Assembly: GCA_026928325.1 (NCBI GenBank)
Contig: JAIXKS010000005.1
Location: forward strand, 51,886-115,885
Direction: 5' to 3'
DNA: 64,000 nt
Origin: Chitinophagales bacterium
GTDB taxonomy: Bacteria; Bacteroidota; Bacteroidia; Chitinophagales; Saprospiraceae
Positions 17,674 to 27,022 of this stretch are shown here, piece after piece. Position numbers and translations under genes: made by a program. Below the pieces are notes generated by a model. It made no database searches, was not told where the DNA came from, and was given only the letters and a program-made list of their open reading frames with translations. Position 1 is the stretch's first letter. Each line of letters begins with the position of its first letter.

Positions 17674-17759
17674 CGGAAGAGGAGGGATTCGAACCCCCGG
17701 TGGTGTTACCCACGTCGGTTTTCAAGACCGGTGCATTAAACCAGCTCTGCCACTCTTCC
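17674..17759 (-). tRNA. tRNA-Ser (anticodon UGA)
   Basis: 86 nt on the minus strand. The acceptor stem GGAAGAG (17753-17759) pairs with CTCTTCC (17675-17681), followed by discriminator G. The anticodon loop reads CTTGAAA, giving anticodon TGA. The T-arm contains GGTTCGAATCC and a long variable arm is present, the hallmark of a class II tRNA-Ser. CCA is not encoded. An intrinsic terminator follows at once. Confidence 0.95.
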
Positions 17760-17916
17760 ATTTATGCTCTTTTTTAAAAAGCGATGCAAAGATAGATTTT
17801 AATTTTTTAATAATAAAACTTTTGTCAAAAAATATCTATTGATTTTTTAATCTATCCTACTCCATTCTACAAAATCAGCCCAAAACACATGTGCTATTCC
17901 TGAAAAGAATCAACGA

Positions 17917-19698
17917 TTAGTTCCATTCAAAAATATATGGCAATCGCGCCTGAGGCTCCTTGAGTCGCAATAAAGCCTTGGTCTGTTTTGCCATCTCTAG
18001 CAAACGCTTTTCATCTTTCGAATTAAAGAGTAGAGATTCATCTTCTCCGCCTTTACTTCTTTGGATTTCCTTCATCAACTTAACAAAGACCTCTTCTTCT
18101 ATATAAGGGTATTCTACAACTTTATAATCATCTAGTCCGACCTTCATGGCTGCCATTTTAATGGCATCGTCTAAATCTCCTAATGCATCCACTAAGCCAA
18201 TTTCCAGACCGGCACGACCCGTCCATACTCTACCTTGCGCAATTTCTTTGGTGTCTTCAATTGACAATTTTCTACCCTTAGAAACCCGTTCTAAAAATAA
18301 ATCATAAATCTCTAATGTTGACTCTTGTAATAATTCCTTCTCTCTACTTGTTAGCTTTAAAACAGGGCTAAAACCAGTCGCTAATTCATGTGTCTTAATC
18401 GTATCAAATTTTACGCCCAATTTATCATTCAAGAGCTTTGTCGCATCCGGCAACATCATAAAGACTCCGATAGATCCAGTAAGTGTATTGGGTTGTGCAA
18501 AAATATAATCAGCGCCGGATGAGATATAATAACCACCCGAAGCTGCATAATCTCCAAAAGATGCAACAACAAGCTTGCCGGCTTCTTTTATCTTTTCGAT
18601 CTCACGCCAGATGATTTCGCTCGTAAAAGCACTACCCCCAGGAGAATTCACCCTCAAAACTACCGCTTTCACGTTGTCGTCATTTCTTATTTTTTGCAAG
18701 GTACGAAGATACCTTTTATCATCTATACTACCCAGCTCTTCCTTACCATAGCCGATTTCACCTTCAGCATAAAGGATGGCTATCTTATTTTTAGACGTTG
18801 ATTTGACAGACTTCGTTGCTAAAGTATTATACTGAGAAAGGCTTACTGTTTTGATTTTCTTACCTGGTTTAATTCCTAAATCTTCTCTAAGTCTATCATC
18901 CAATTGATCCTTATAGTATAATGCATCTACGAGACCGTTTTCTAAAGCTCGCTTTGCTGTTCTACCTTCTAAACCGTCCATAACGGCGATAATCTTTTCT
19001 TCTGAAAGCCCTCTATTTTTGCTAATTTCACCGACCATGACAGATTCCATATCTTGGAGAAAAGCACGCGTTTGTATTCTGTTGTACTCACTCATTTCTG
19101 TCAATCTAAACGGTTCTGTAGCGCTTTTAAAATTGCCGGCATAAAAAATATTCATTTCCACGCCAACCTTATCTAGCATGCCCTTGAAGAAAGGTATCGA
19201 AGCTCCAAAACCTCTCAAATCAACGCCACCTTGTGGATTTAAAAACATAGAGTCCGCAACAGTGCACAATAGGTAAGAAGATTGGCTGTGATTATCCGCA
19301 TAGGAATAAATAAACTTTCCACTTGCTTTAAAATCTTTTAGGCTTTTCATCAAACTTAACAGACTGGCTTGACCTACCATCACATTGTTATTTTCTATAA
19401 GAATGCCTTTAATTTTAGGATCATCAGCTGCGGTTTCAAGTAAAGACTGAATTTGGCGAAGGCCGATGGCATCGGGCATCTCTGAAAAAGATAAAGATTG
19501 TGTCACGTTATCCGATTTTTCAGGAATAAATTCTTCCAGACTCAATTTAAGAATCGTATTATCGGAATAGGTAGCTCCCGAACCTGAAATACCAGAAACA
19601 GCAGATGCAGCAATACCCATCATAATGAGAAAGCCCAACAAAACGGCTACTAAAACGCCTAAACACGATCCAAAAACGGTAGTAAAAAATGATTTCAT
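17917..19698 (-). CDS. sppA: Signal peptide peptidase SppA, 67K type
   Basis: 593 residues, the long tandem-domain form. One N-terminal membrane helix (about 10-35) anchors it in the inner membrane with the catalytic domains outside. The general-base Lys is in N-F-K-S-A-T-E-P (K191) in the first half. The nucleophile Ser is in A-A-S-G-G-Y-Y (S387) in the second half, preceded by V-N-S-P-G-G-S-A. This Lys/Ser split is as in the E. coli enzyme. It degrades signal peptides left after secretion. A TATTTTTG -7 box lies at 19735-19742. Confidence 0.94.
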   Translation of the reverse strand: MKSFFTTVFGSCLGVLVAVLLGFLIMMGIAASAVSGISGSGATYSDNTILKLSLEEFIPEKSDNVTQSLSFSEMPDAIGLRQIQSLLETAADDPKIKGILIENNNVMVGQASLLSLMKSLKDFKASGKFIYSYADNHSQSSYLLCTVADSMFLNPQGGVDLRGFGASIPFFKGMLDKVGVEMNIFYAGNFKSATEPFRLTEMSEYNRIQTRAFLQDMESVMVGEISKNRGLSEEKIIAVMDGLEGRTAKRALENGLVDALYYKDQLDDRLREDLGIKPGKKIKTVSLSQYNTLATKSVKSTSKNKIAILYAEGEIGYGKEELGSIDDKRYLRTLQKIRNDDNVKAVVLRVNSPGGSAFTSEIIWREIEKIKEAGKLVVASFGDYAASGGYYISSGADYIFAQPNTLTGSIGVFMMLPDATKLLNDKLGVKFDTIKTHELATGFSPVLKLTSREKELLQESTLEIYDLFLERVSKGRKLSIEDTKEIAQGRVWTGRAGLEIGLVDALGDLDDAIKMAAMKVGLDDYKVVEYPYIEEEVFVKLMKEIQRSKGGEDESLLFNSKDEKRLLEMAKQTKALLRLKEPQARLPYIFEWN

Positions 19699-19734
19699 AA
19701 GATTATTTCAATTAAATTTTATCAAATTAAACGA

Positions 19735-19742
19735 CAAAAATA
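19735..19742 (-). promoter_or_regulatory. -7 box (TATTTTTG) upstream of sppA
   Basis: Exact TAnnTTTG on the minus strand, 36 nt before the sppA ATG. No TTG box is found at 17-23 nt spacing, so confidence is moderate. Confidence 0.4.
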
Positions 19743-20018
19743 TCATTAATAGGCTTACTATTCATAATATTTCGTCCAAACCTTGAAATTATTCTATAAA
19801 CTACTCTAAAAATCTTAGTTAAAGTATCATCAAGTGGTCAAAAGGATAAAAAAATAGGATTCAAAAAAACTTTCGCAGTAGCAATTAACAAAAAAGTAGT
19901 ATTATTGTCATTAAAATATAATATCTTTGTTGCAGCGTATATTATACGGTTAAAATTGTATAAATTTACCTTTTTATAAATAAATTCGATCATTTTAAAA
20001 CAATAAAAATCTAATAGA
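19743..20018. other. AT-rich divergent region between sppA and GAPDH
   Basis: No gene is seen. It holds the leader of the GAPDH gene, with a -7 box at 19922-19929, and ends with an A/T-only stretch before the ATG. A CAAGTGGT at about 19831 resembles the block near 10950, but the match is short. Confidence 0.4.
19922..19929 (+). promoter_or_regulatory. -7 box (TATCTTTG) upstream of GAPDH
   Basis: Exact TAnnTTTG, leaving a leader of about 85 nt. A TTG at 19905-19907 is 14 nt upstream, shorter than the usual 17-23 nt, so the pair is imperfect. Confidence 0.4.
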
Positions 20019-21473
20019 ATGAACAACCAAATTGGATTTGAAGAGCATTTAGATGCTCACGTTAAAAGAGAAAGAGCTGCGGTGAATTTGGCTAGTAAAA
20101 CTGGACAACTTCTTTATGACCAAGGCGTAGAATTGGTGTTTTTTAGAAATCACCTCGTAGATGTTACCATCGTTAAAATTCTAAATTTGCATGAATATGC
20201 AAGAAATGTCATCGAAAAACCCGTGGACGTTCAAATCACTGCCTCCTTAGCTGAAGCATTGACATCTTTAGATTTGGCACCTTCCAAACTAGATATCGGT
20301 CGTCTGGCTTACGAATACACCCTTCATAAAGACGCTTATCACGGTGACCAATTGGCCTTCCTAAAAGACACCTTAAAAGATTTTATAGGTAAAGACAAAT
20401 TCAAAAAGATCCCTAGAGATGTCGTTTTATATGGATTTGGACGAATAGGAAGACTTGTGGCTCGGGAATTGATTAAGCAAGCGGGCAAAGGCCAACAATT
20501 GCGTCTTAGAGCTATAGTTACTAGAGATAGAGATCCTGAATTACTAGAAAAACGTGCTGCCTTATTGCGAAGTGACTCTGTGCATGGGGCTTTTGACGGG
20601 ACGATTATTGTGGACAAAGAAAATAGCGTACTCATCATTAATGGTATGCGTGTTCAAATGATTAGTGCCAACAATCCGGAGGACATCGACTATACACAAT
20701 ATGGTATCAACAACGCTTTGATTATCGATAATACAGGTGTCTTTAAAGATAGAGAAGCATTAAGCCGACATTTAAGTGCTAAAGGAGCTTCTAAAGTGCT
20801 TTTGACAGCACCGGGCAAGGGTGTACCAAATGTCGTTTATGGTATTAATCACAGAGATCTTGACTTGGACAATGAAACCATTTACTCGGCCGCATCTTGT
20901 ACGACCAATGCTATTTCTCCGATTCTCAAGGTTATGGAAGACACTTTCGGCATTGTCAAAGGCCATATCGAAACGGTTCACGCCTACACCAACGACCAAA
21001 ACCTACTTGACAATTTACATAAAAAGCCAAGAAGAGGTCGTTCGGCTGCCATCAATATGGTGATAACTTCTACCGGAGCAGGTAGTGCCGTAACTAAGGT
21101 GATACCATCTTTAGAAAACAAGCTTACTGCTAATGCAGTCCGTGTTCCGACACCGAATGGATCATTGGCTATCATGGCGCTTGAGTTAGGTAAAGAAACT
21201 TCCTTAGAACAAGTGAATAATGCGGTCAAACAAGAAGCCCTTAATGGTAATCTCATCAATCAGATTTACTACTCTGTGGACGATGAATTAGTATCTAACG
21301 ACATTATCGGCAATACATGTTGCTCAGTATATGACTCTCCAGCTACCATCGTCGCCAATGATAAGAAAAACGTGGTACTCTACGCATGGTATGACAATGA
21401 ATTTGGATATACAAAACAAGTCATCAGACTTGCCAAGCACGTTGCAGAAGTTAGAAGATTGATATATTATTAA
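20019..21473 (+). CDS. gap: Glyceraldehyde-3-phosphate dehydrogenase, N-terminally extended form
   Basis: 484 residues against about 335 for standard GAPDH. The extra ~130 N-terminal residues are helical and precede the NAD-binding G-F-G-R-I-G-R (about 139-145). The catalytic Cys is in S-A-A-S-C-T-T-N (C294), with the partner His in V-H-A-Y-T-N-D-Q (H321). It ends near W-Y-D-N-E-F-G-Y and a typical C-terminal helix. It oxidises glyceraldehyde-3-phosphate in glycolysis, or the reverse. Extended GAPDHs of this size occur in Bacteroidota; the extension has no known function. It is monocistronic, with a strong terminator. Confidence 0.93.
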   Translation: MNNQIGFEEHLDAHVKRERAAVNLASKTGQLLYDQGVELVFFRNHLVDVTIVKILNLHEYARNVIEKPVDVQITASLAEALTSLDLAPSKLDIGRLAYEYTLHKDAYHGDQLAFLKDTLKDFIGKDKFKKIPRDVVLYGFGRIGRLVARELIKQAGKGQQLRLRAIVTRDRDPELLEKRAALLRSDSVHGAFDGTIIVDKENSVLIINGMRVQMISANNPEDIDYTQYGINNALIIDNTGVFKDREALSRHLSAKGASKVLLTAPGKGVPNVVYGINHRDLDLDNETIYSAASCTTNAISPILKVMEDTFGIVKGHIETVHAYTNDQNLLDNLHKKPRRGRSAAINMVITSTGAGSAVTKVIPSLENKLTANAVRVPTPNGSLAIMALELGKETSLEQVNNAVKQEALNGNLINQIYYSVDDELVSNDIIGNTCCSVYDSPATIVANDKKNVVLYAWYDNEFGYTKQVIRLAKHVAEVRRLIYY

Positions 21474-21500
21474 TGATAAGATATTGCTATTTCTATGCAG

Positions 21501-21548
21501 AAAGCAGGATGGCAATTTAGAGTTATCCTGCTTTTTTTACGATCTGCA
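21501..21548 (+). terminator. Intrinsic terminator of the GAPDH gene
   Basis: AAAGCAGGAT (21501-21510) pairs perfectly with ATCCTGCTTT (21535-21544) across a 24-nt loop, and the arm continues as a T run to 21548. It starts 27 nt after the GAPDH stop. Confidence 0.85.
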
Positions 21549-21619
21549 AATAAAACTGATTTTAGAAAACTGACATAAACCTAAAGTAACCTTCCAATTA
21601 CTTAAAAAATTATTGAATC

Positions 21620-23056
21620 ATGAGAACATACATTTTTATCCTATTGGGCTTTTTAGCGTACTTCTATGGCGATGCTCAAGACACCCTGATCTCAGGTTAT
21701 AAAGAATGGAAAGATTTAGATAGCGAACTTACTACCGGGTTTGACATCAGTACATACAAAACGCCCGATATTAAAAGGCGTGGGTTGGATCTTTGGACTT
21801 ATTTTAGCCATACGAGTACGAATACCAATTATAAAACCAGTAATCTAGACGAGAAAAATACAGAATCTTCAGCAGAGCTCGATACAAGATTTTTTTATTA
21901 TACCAATACTCGTAAAATAATATCTTCGTTATCGGCAGAACTTTATTTCTCTAATAAACATTATACAACGAAGAAACAACCTACACCTCCATCATCAATT
22001 GCCACTTCCAAATCCAATTATTTTAATAATAATTCATATATAGTATGGGATAATAAATGGTATTTTACTAAAAAATGGTTTCTGTCCTACGGTGTCTCAG
22101 GTCAAATCTTATTTGAGCAATTGGACTTTGAAAATTCAAATGAAACTCAAACTAATAAAAGAAAATTAAAAGACTTTAATCCGAGTATTAGCCCAAATAT
22201 AGGCGTAGGATATGGCCGCATCGAGCTTGTACACGATGCCCGCCAAGCGATTTACATAACGAATGCGCTATCTAAACTAAATGTCTTAACCAGAGCGCTA
22301 ACAGATGAGGAAATGTATGAATTGGCTCAAATCATCTCATCCGTCAAAAACGCGCGATATTTAGATACACGCCTTCGCAGGATACATGAAATATCTACGA
22401 TGGATGCTTTTTTCAAGAGTAAAAATCTAATATCAGATTTTGGCCCATTGTATTATACAACATTAAATGATATGTGGCTTTATGGAGACAGGTTTATCAG
22501 GGAATCCGGACAGGAAATATCTTTTAATTTCAGTACATTGCATTGGTCTAAACGTATTAAAAACGAATCGAATCATCCAATTTTAACAGATTATGGAGAT
22601 GCTTATTCGTTTGAATTAAATTATCGATTAGAGCAACCTTTTAAGCAAAACTGGCAACATAGTTTCGAAGCAAATCTGTCAGCTAGAATAAGTTCTAGTT
22701 TTTTTCATCACCCTTCAGATATGCCATCCATAGGTTATTGGGAAGAATCAACAGACTATAATTTATATGCACTTTACCGATTAAGTTATTTCCCAAATAC
22801 AAGGACATCCATCAACGTTTGGGCTTCCCCATCTTTAAATTTAAAAGATTATCACCAACCAACACCAAGTTTATTTGTATTTAATCCGAAAGTTGGCGGT
22901 CAATTGAATCATTACTTTTCTCCAAATTTACAAATTTCTGCAAATGCAGATATTCAGTATTTAGATTATGATTTTAAATTAACTGATAGAGACTTTTTCA
23001 TATACAAAACTTTCACGACATCTTTTGATATTCGGTTGCGCTATGCGTTTTTTTAG
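21620..23056 (+). CDS. Putative outer-membrane beta-barrel protein, unknown function
   Basis: 478 residues. The N-terminal signal peptide (residues 1-20) ends G-D-A-Q. The mature protein is rich in Tyr, Phe, Trp, Asn and Ser in alternating patterns and ends R-L-R-Y-A-F-F; a C-terminal aromatic residue is the usual beta-barrel insertion signal. A mid-section (about 205-260) is more helical and charged, perhaps a periplasmic plug or loop. I do not recognise the family. It stands alone between the GAPDH terminator and a large T9SS cargo gene, and no promoter is obvious. Confidence 0.6.
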   Translation: MRTYIFILLGFLAYFYGDAQDTLISGYKEWKDLDSELTTGFDISTYKTPDIKRRGLDLWTYFSHTSTNTNYKTSNLDEKNTESSAELDTRFFYYTNTRKIISSLSAELYFSNKHYTTKKQPTPPSSIATSKSNYFNNNSYIVWDNKWYFTKKWFLSYGVSGQILFEQLDFENSNETQTNKRKLKDFNPSISPNIGVGYGRIELVHDARQAIYITNALSKLNVLTRALTDEEMYELAQIISSVKNARYLDTRLRRIHEISTMDAFFKSKNLISDFGPLYYTTLNDMWLYGDRFIRESGQEISFNFSTLHWSKRIKNESNHPILTDYGDAYSFELNYRLEQPFKQNWQHSFEANLSARISSSFFHHPSDMPSIGYWEESTDYNLYALYRLSYFPNTRTSINVWASPSLNLKDYHQPTPSLFVFNPKVGGQLNHYFSPNLQISANADIQYLDYDFKLTDRDFFIYKTFTTSFDIRLRYAFF

Positions 23057-23123
23057 GAATGTATTTTAAATGACAAATTGTTTTTTTATTATAAATTTTT
23101 CACAATAACATCATATTTATTTT

Positions 23124-23131
23124 TATATTTG
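23124..23131 (+). promoter_or_regulatory. -7 box (TATATTTG) upstream of the FG-GAP T9SS protein gene
   Basis: Exact TAnnTTTG, 38 nt before the ATG at 23170. The upstream sequence is T-rich with no TTG at the expected spacing. Confidence 0.4.
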
Positions 23132-23169
23132 TTCATTTAAATTATTGGTTTTCAATTTGAAATATAACG

Positions 23170-26100
23170 ATGAAATCTGTCCATTTTAAAGTTTTATTTA
23201 CTCTAACTTTGCTTGTATTTACAGCATGGGTTAGAAGTTACGGTCAGTGTAATGAGAAGTGTTATATTGAAAAGCCTTACATTAATGACCCAAAACAATT
23301 AGCCAAATTTGCAGCCGAGAAAAAATGGGAATCATCAGATACCATTAATAATGTAATGTACGTCAATGTATTGGATGTATTGAATAACGACGGAATACCT
23401 GAACTCATTATCGGGAGCAAAAGACTTTCTGAAAGCCCGCCCTGGTCAACATACATAAATTCTATAAGTATTTTCAACAGTGTAACCCATCAATTAGAAA
23501 AAAAAATCAACACACACTACGTCCTGTTAGGTGCAGCAGCTCCATTTATTTTTGTAGATATTGATAATGATTGTAATTATGAAATTATTGTAGCAGCTTC
23601 TCATACAGATTTCAATCCCGAAAATATAAGAGGCCGGTTAGTTTGTTATAGTATGGACGGAGATATACGCTGGATTTCCAATGAAAGATATGGGATTAAT
23701 CTTTTGGGTTCGAGAATGGAAGTTGCGCTTCTTCTTGCAGATTTTAATAGAGATGGTAATGTAGAAGTAGTAGTTGGCAATGAAATATTTAATGTGCATT
23801 CAGGCGTAAAATTGTGTGGTGGTGGGAATAATGGTTCGGGTACTTCTTTTGCAGGTGCGCGACCAGTAGGTCACGTTGTAGCTGCGAATTTAGACAATGA
23901 CGACGACCTCGAACTCGCTGCCGGGTACACTGTATATAAGGTAAAGATTACAAATACAAACGGCCTGTCCGGAAATACCATGACACCAATCAACATGATA
24001 ATCAATAACAATAAAATGGATGGCTCTACTGCCGTTGCTGATATTGACGGAGATGGAAAATTAGATATTATCGTCAGTCCACATTTAGAAATATACGACA
24101 CTAACACAAAAAACTATATAGCACTTTACTGTTATACAATAGAAAATAACACTGCGAAACTTATAGCAACAGCAGGTCATGCAGGCTGGAGAAATGGAGG
24201 TTCAATACTTGTAGGTCAAACTTCTAAAAATGGACCTATGTCTATATTGATAGCAAATGAAAGAAAAGATATCAGAAGTTATAGTTACAACGGTACAAAC
24301 AGATTTAATTTAGATTGGACTTACCCAATTCAGGAAAATTCGCAATTGACTGGCTTGTCCATGTTTGACTTTAACAATGACGGAAACATGGAGATTATGT
24401 ACCGGGATTTTAATAGACTCATGATACTAAATATAAAAAACAAGATTCCGGAATTGGTGTATGAAATGCCATGTGTTTCTGAAACTTATTATGAAAGACC
24501 TATTGTAGCTGATATCGACAATTCAGGTCAGGCTAAACTTTGCATTACCTGTGCATTAAACAATGACTCTAAGAATAGTTTTATTGGTCGTATCTATGTA
24601 TTAGGCGCTCCCGAAGGTCAATATTGGGCTCCGGCTCGTAAAATCTGGAATCAATTTTCTTACAATCCACTTTTTATCAATGACGATGGCACAGTTCCGG
24701 AAAATATGCACAATCCTGCAACCTATAAAAATGGAAAATATAATAACTTCATGGTTCAGGAATCACTCATTGATGAAGACGGTAATTACCCTGCACCAGC
24801 TGCTTCCGTCTATGGAGAAATAACTTGTGTGAACTATGATGTAGTTACAGATAGTTATACAGTAGAATTCAAAATTTCTAATCGCCATGATGCATCTTCT
24901 TATGCAGCTTCCGGATTACCCATTTCCTTTTATAATGGTCATCCGGAAAAAGGTGGAAGCCTTGTAGGTACAACTACAACTCCTATAAACTATGAACCAG
25001 GCGAGCAATCTGATCTGCTAACATTTCAGTTTTCATCTATTGATTTTGACCAATTATGGATGATTATAAATACCGACAACTATCCAATTGAATTAGAAAA
25101 TTCATCGTATTACAAAATTGATGAGTGTGATTATACTGATAATGTATTTATTTTCCAGATGCCCGAAATAGAACACAAGATTAACGATATATGTGACGGA
25201 GAAACTATTGAATTCGATGGTCAAACGATTACTGATCCTGGCAAATACTTCAAAAAGACACAAAATTCATCTGGTTGTGATTCTTTAATCGAAGTACTTG
25301 AAATCATCGTTGCTGATACAAAAAATACGATTATAACCCAGTCAGGCTGTGATGAATTTTCATGGAATGGTCAGATTTATGATACATCGGGAAGTTATTC
25401 GGTCATGTCAGTTAGTGAAGCAGGTTGTGACAGTATCACAACTTTACAATTGTCGATTTTCCCCTCACTCTCTAACACGATAATGGAATCGGCTTGTGAT
25501 ATTTTCCATTGGAACGGTCAATCTTACAATCAGAATGGACAATATGTTTATAATGGTAAATCTATGCACGGTTGTGATAGTACAGTCACATTGATACTCA
25601 CCATAAATACCTCCAAAGAGACGATAATTACGCATGACCAATGTGGTAGTTTTGATTGGAATGGAGAAACATACAACCAAAGTGGCACATATTATAATCA
25701 TACACAAACCAATCAGGGTTGTGACAGTACAGTTGTTTTACAACTAATCGTTCGCCCTATTGAAATGGTTGAAGAACATATAACGGATTGCGATTCTATT
25801 GTTTGGAACAATTTGACGATTTATGATAGTGGAACGTATCGGGATAATTTTGTCTCCATTTCTGGTTGTGACTCTACCATTATCCACCACTTAGACATAC
25901 GTCATTCATCTTCATACTCTCGGGAAGAAATAGCATGTGGAGAATATGATTTATTTGGAAATATTATAACTCAAAGCGGCATCTACCAACATATTTTAGT
26001 AAATAAGCAAGGTTGTGATTCTACTCTAACAACCGAATTGAAAATATTATCCGATTTCTTCTCGGAAGAAACTATCAACCATACAGGTCCTTACACCTGG

Positions 26101-26493
26101 GATGTTAACAAAGAAACGTATTACAAGTCAGGTGTGTACCGTGAAGATTTCATAACAACTTCAGGATGTGACTCTATTTATATACTTCATCTTAGAGTTG
26201 AAGATGATACTCAAATACATTTCCCTAATATACTCTCAACATCAGGATCGAATAACTTTTTTACAGCGATTTCAAATAATCCTATCTTCATAAACAAACT
26301 TGAAATTTATGATCGCTGGGGTAATTTGGTTTTTGAAGGTTATAATTTTGAACCCAACGAACCTGCTAAAGGTTGGAACGGATATTTTTCAGGCAGACCG
26401 GTTATACCAGGTGTATATATATGGATAGCGGAAATCACACTACCAAATGATGATAAAAAGCAGCTTAGTGGGGATTTATCTGTGGTGCGATGA
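23170..26493 (+). CDS. FG-GAP-repeat secreted protein with Cys-rich repeats and type B T9SS sorting domain
   Basis: 1107 residues. A signal peptide (1-25) ends S-Y-G-Q. FG-GAP/VCBS-type blades (about 55-480) show Asp-rich calcium loops such as D-I-D-N-D, D-F-N-R-D-G-N and D-I-D-G-D-G-K, as in integrin-like propellers. From about 665 to 1015 there are seven ~48-residue repeats, each with a Cys near the start, a W-N-G-Q-x-Y-like turn and G-C-D-S-T near the end. The last ~90 residues (Y-D-R-W-G-N-L-V-F-E; G-W-N-G; L-S-G-D-L) are the gliding-motility-associated type B sorting domain, so it is exported by T9SS to the surface or medium. Adhesion is the likely role. Confidence 0.88.
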   Translation: MKSVHFKVLFTLTLLVFTAWVRSYGQCNEKCYIEKPYINDPKQLAKFAAEKKWESSDTINNVMYVNVLDVLNNDGIPELIIGSKRLSESPPWSTYINSISIFNSVTHQLEKKINTHYVLLGAAAPFIFVDIDNDCNYEIIVAASHTDFNPENIRGRLVCYSMDGDIRWISNERYGINLLGSRMEVALLLADFNRDGNVEVVVGNEIFNVHSGVKLCGGGNNGSGTSFAGARPVGHVVAANLDNDDDLELAAGYTVYKVKITNTNGLSGNTMTPINMIINNNKMDGSTAVADIDGDGKLDIIVSPHLEIYDTNTKNYIALYCYTIENNTAKLIATAGHAGWRNGGSILVGQTSKNGPMSILIANERKDIRSYSYNGTNRFNLDWTYPIQENSQLTGLSMFDFNNDGNMEIMYRDFNRLMILNIKNKIPELVYEMPCVSETYYERPIVADIDNSGQAKLCITCALNNDSKNSFIGRIYVLGAPEGQYWAPARKIWNQFSYNPLFINDDGTVPENMHNPATYKNGKYNNFMVQESLIDEDGNYPAPAASVYGEITCVNYDVVTDSYTVEFKISNRHDASSYAASGLPISFYNGHPEKGGSLVGTTTTPINYEPGEQSDLLTFQFSSIDFDQLWMIINTDNYPIELENSSYYKIDECDYTDNVFIFQMPEIEHKINDICDGETIEFDGQTITDPGKYFKKTQNSSGCDSLIEVLEIIVADTKNTIITQSGCDEFSWNGQIYDTSGSYSVMSVSEAGCDSITTLQLSIFPSLSNTIMESACDIFHWNGQSYNQNGQYVYNGKSMHGCDSTVTLILTINTSKETIITHDQCGSFDWNGETYNQSGTYYNHTQTNQGCDSTVVLQLIVRPIEMVEEHITDCDSIVWNNLTIYDSGTYRDNFVSISGCDSTIIHHLDIRHSSSYSREEIACGEYDLFGNIITQSGIYQHILVNKQGCDSTLTTELKILSDFFSEETINHTGPYTWDVNKETYYKSGVYREDFITTSGCDSIYILHLRVEDDTQIHFPNILSTSGSNNFFTAISNNPIFINKLEIYDRWGNLVFEGYNFEPNEPAKGWNGYFSGRPVIPGVYIWIAEITLPNDDKKQLSGDLSVVR

Positions 26494-26536
26494 CAACAAT
26501 CATCATCCTTGCTTTCATTTAGTGGTTATTAGCCTT

Positions 26537-26565
26537 TTGACTTGAACAAAATATTGATATCTTTG
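26537..26565 (+). promoter_or_regulatory. Bacteroidota two-box promoter for the 141-residue gene
   Basis: TTG at 26537-26539 (within TTTTG), 18 nt, TATCTTTG at 26558-26565. Both boxes and the spacing match the consensus. The leader to the ATG at 26593 is short, about 20 nt. Confidence 0.65.
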
Positions 26566-26592
26566 TATTGTCATTAATAAAAATGATTTTAT

Positions 26593-27018
26593 ATGAACAT
26601 CATCCGAAAAGCTTTTAATCGTTTACTACCTTATTTTCAATCCAACGAATTGGAAGAATTATGGGATATTAAAGTTTGTATCCTCGACAAAAAGACGAAG
26701 CAACCTATTGGTGGCGCTGGATACACTATTGAATTTTACGATGAAGATGCATTAGATGTTGACTTTTTAGGAGAAGGTGTCCTCAATCCTGACGGTATAG
26801 CAGATGTGCGTTTCAATCCAAAACTTATGAATTCGGGTTATGAGGATTCAGACATTCCTGAAACTAATCCGGATATCTTTTTTATCATTAAAAAGGATGG
26901 TGAAGAAATCTTTAAAAGCGTCACTACCTTCAATATTGATTATTCTAAAAACGCATCTTTCGATATTGAAGAAGGCAAGGAATTTCACTTAGGTACTTTT
27001 CTCATTGATATAGAATAA
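26593..27018 (+). CDS. Hypothetical acidic protein, possible transthyretin-like fold
   Basis: 141 residues, no signal peptide or membrane segment. After a basic N-terminal helix (1-20), the sequence alternates short beta-like stretches with Asp/Glu-rich turns: W-D-I-K-V-C-I-L-D-K, then G-G-A-G-Y-T-I-E-F-Y and D-G-I-A-D-V-R-F. This suggests a small beta-sandwich such as a transthyretin-like or carboxypeptidase-regulatory fold. I do not recognise the family. It has its own two-box promoter, and its stop is only 4 bp from the convergent stop of the 1802-residue T9SS cargo gene. Confidence 0.6.
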   Translation: MNIIRKAFNRLLPYFQSNELEELWDIKVCILDKKTKQPIGGAGYTIEFYDEDALDVDFLGEGVLNPDGIADVRFNPKLMNSGYEDSDIPETNPDIFFIIKKDGEEIFKSVTTFNIDYSKNASFDIEEGKEFHLGTFLIDIE

Positions 27019-27022
27019 TAGC

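Noticed and set aside
17501..17842. 113-codon plus-strand frame
   Set aside because: It reads antisense through tRNA-Ser and its terminator.
25150..26215. Direct repeats suggesting a CRISPR array
   Set aside because: The repeats are coding (48-residue protein repeats with G-C-D-S-T); no short palindromic repeat with unique spacers exists anywhere in the window.
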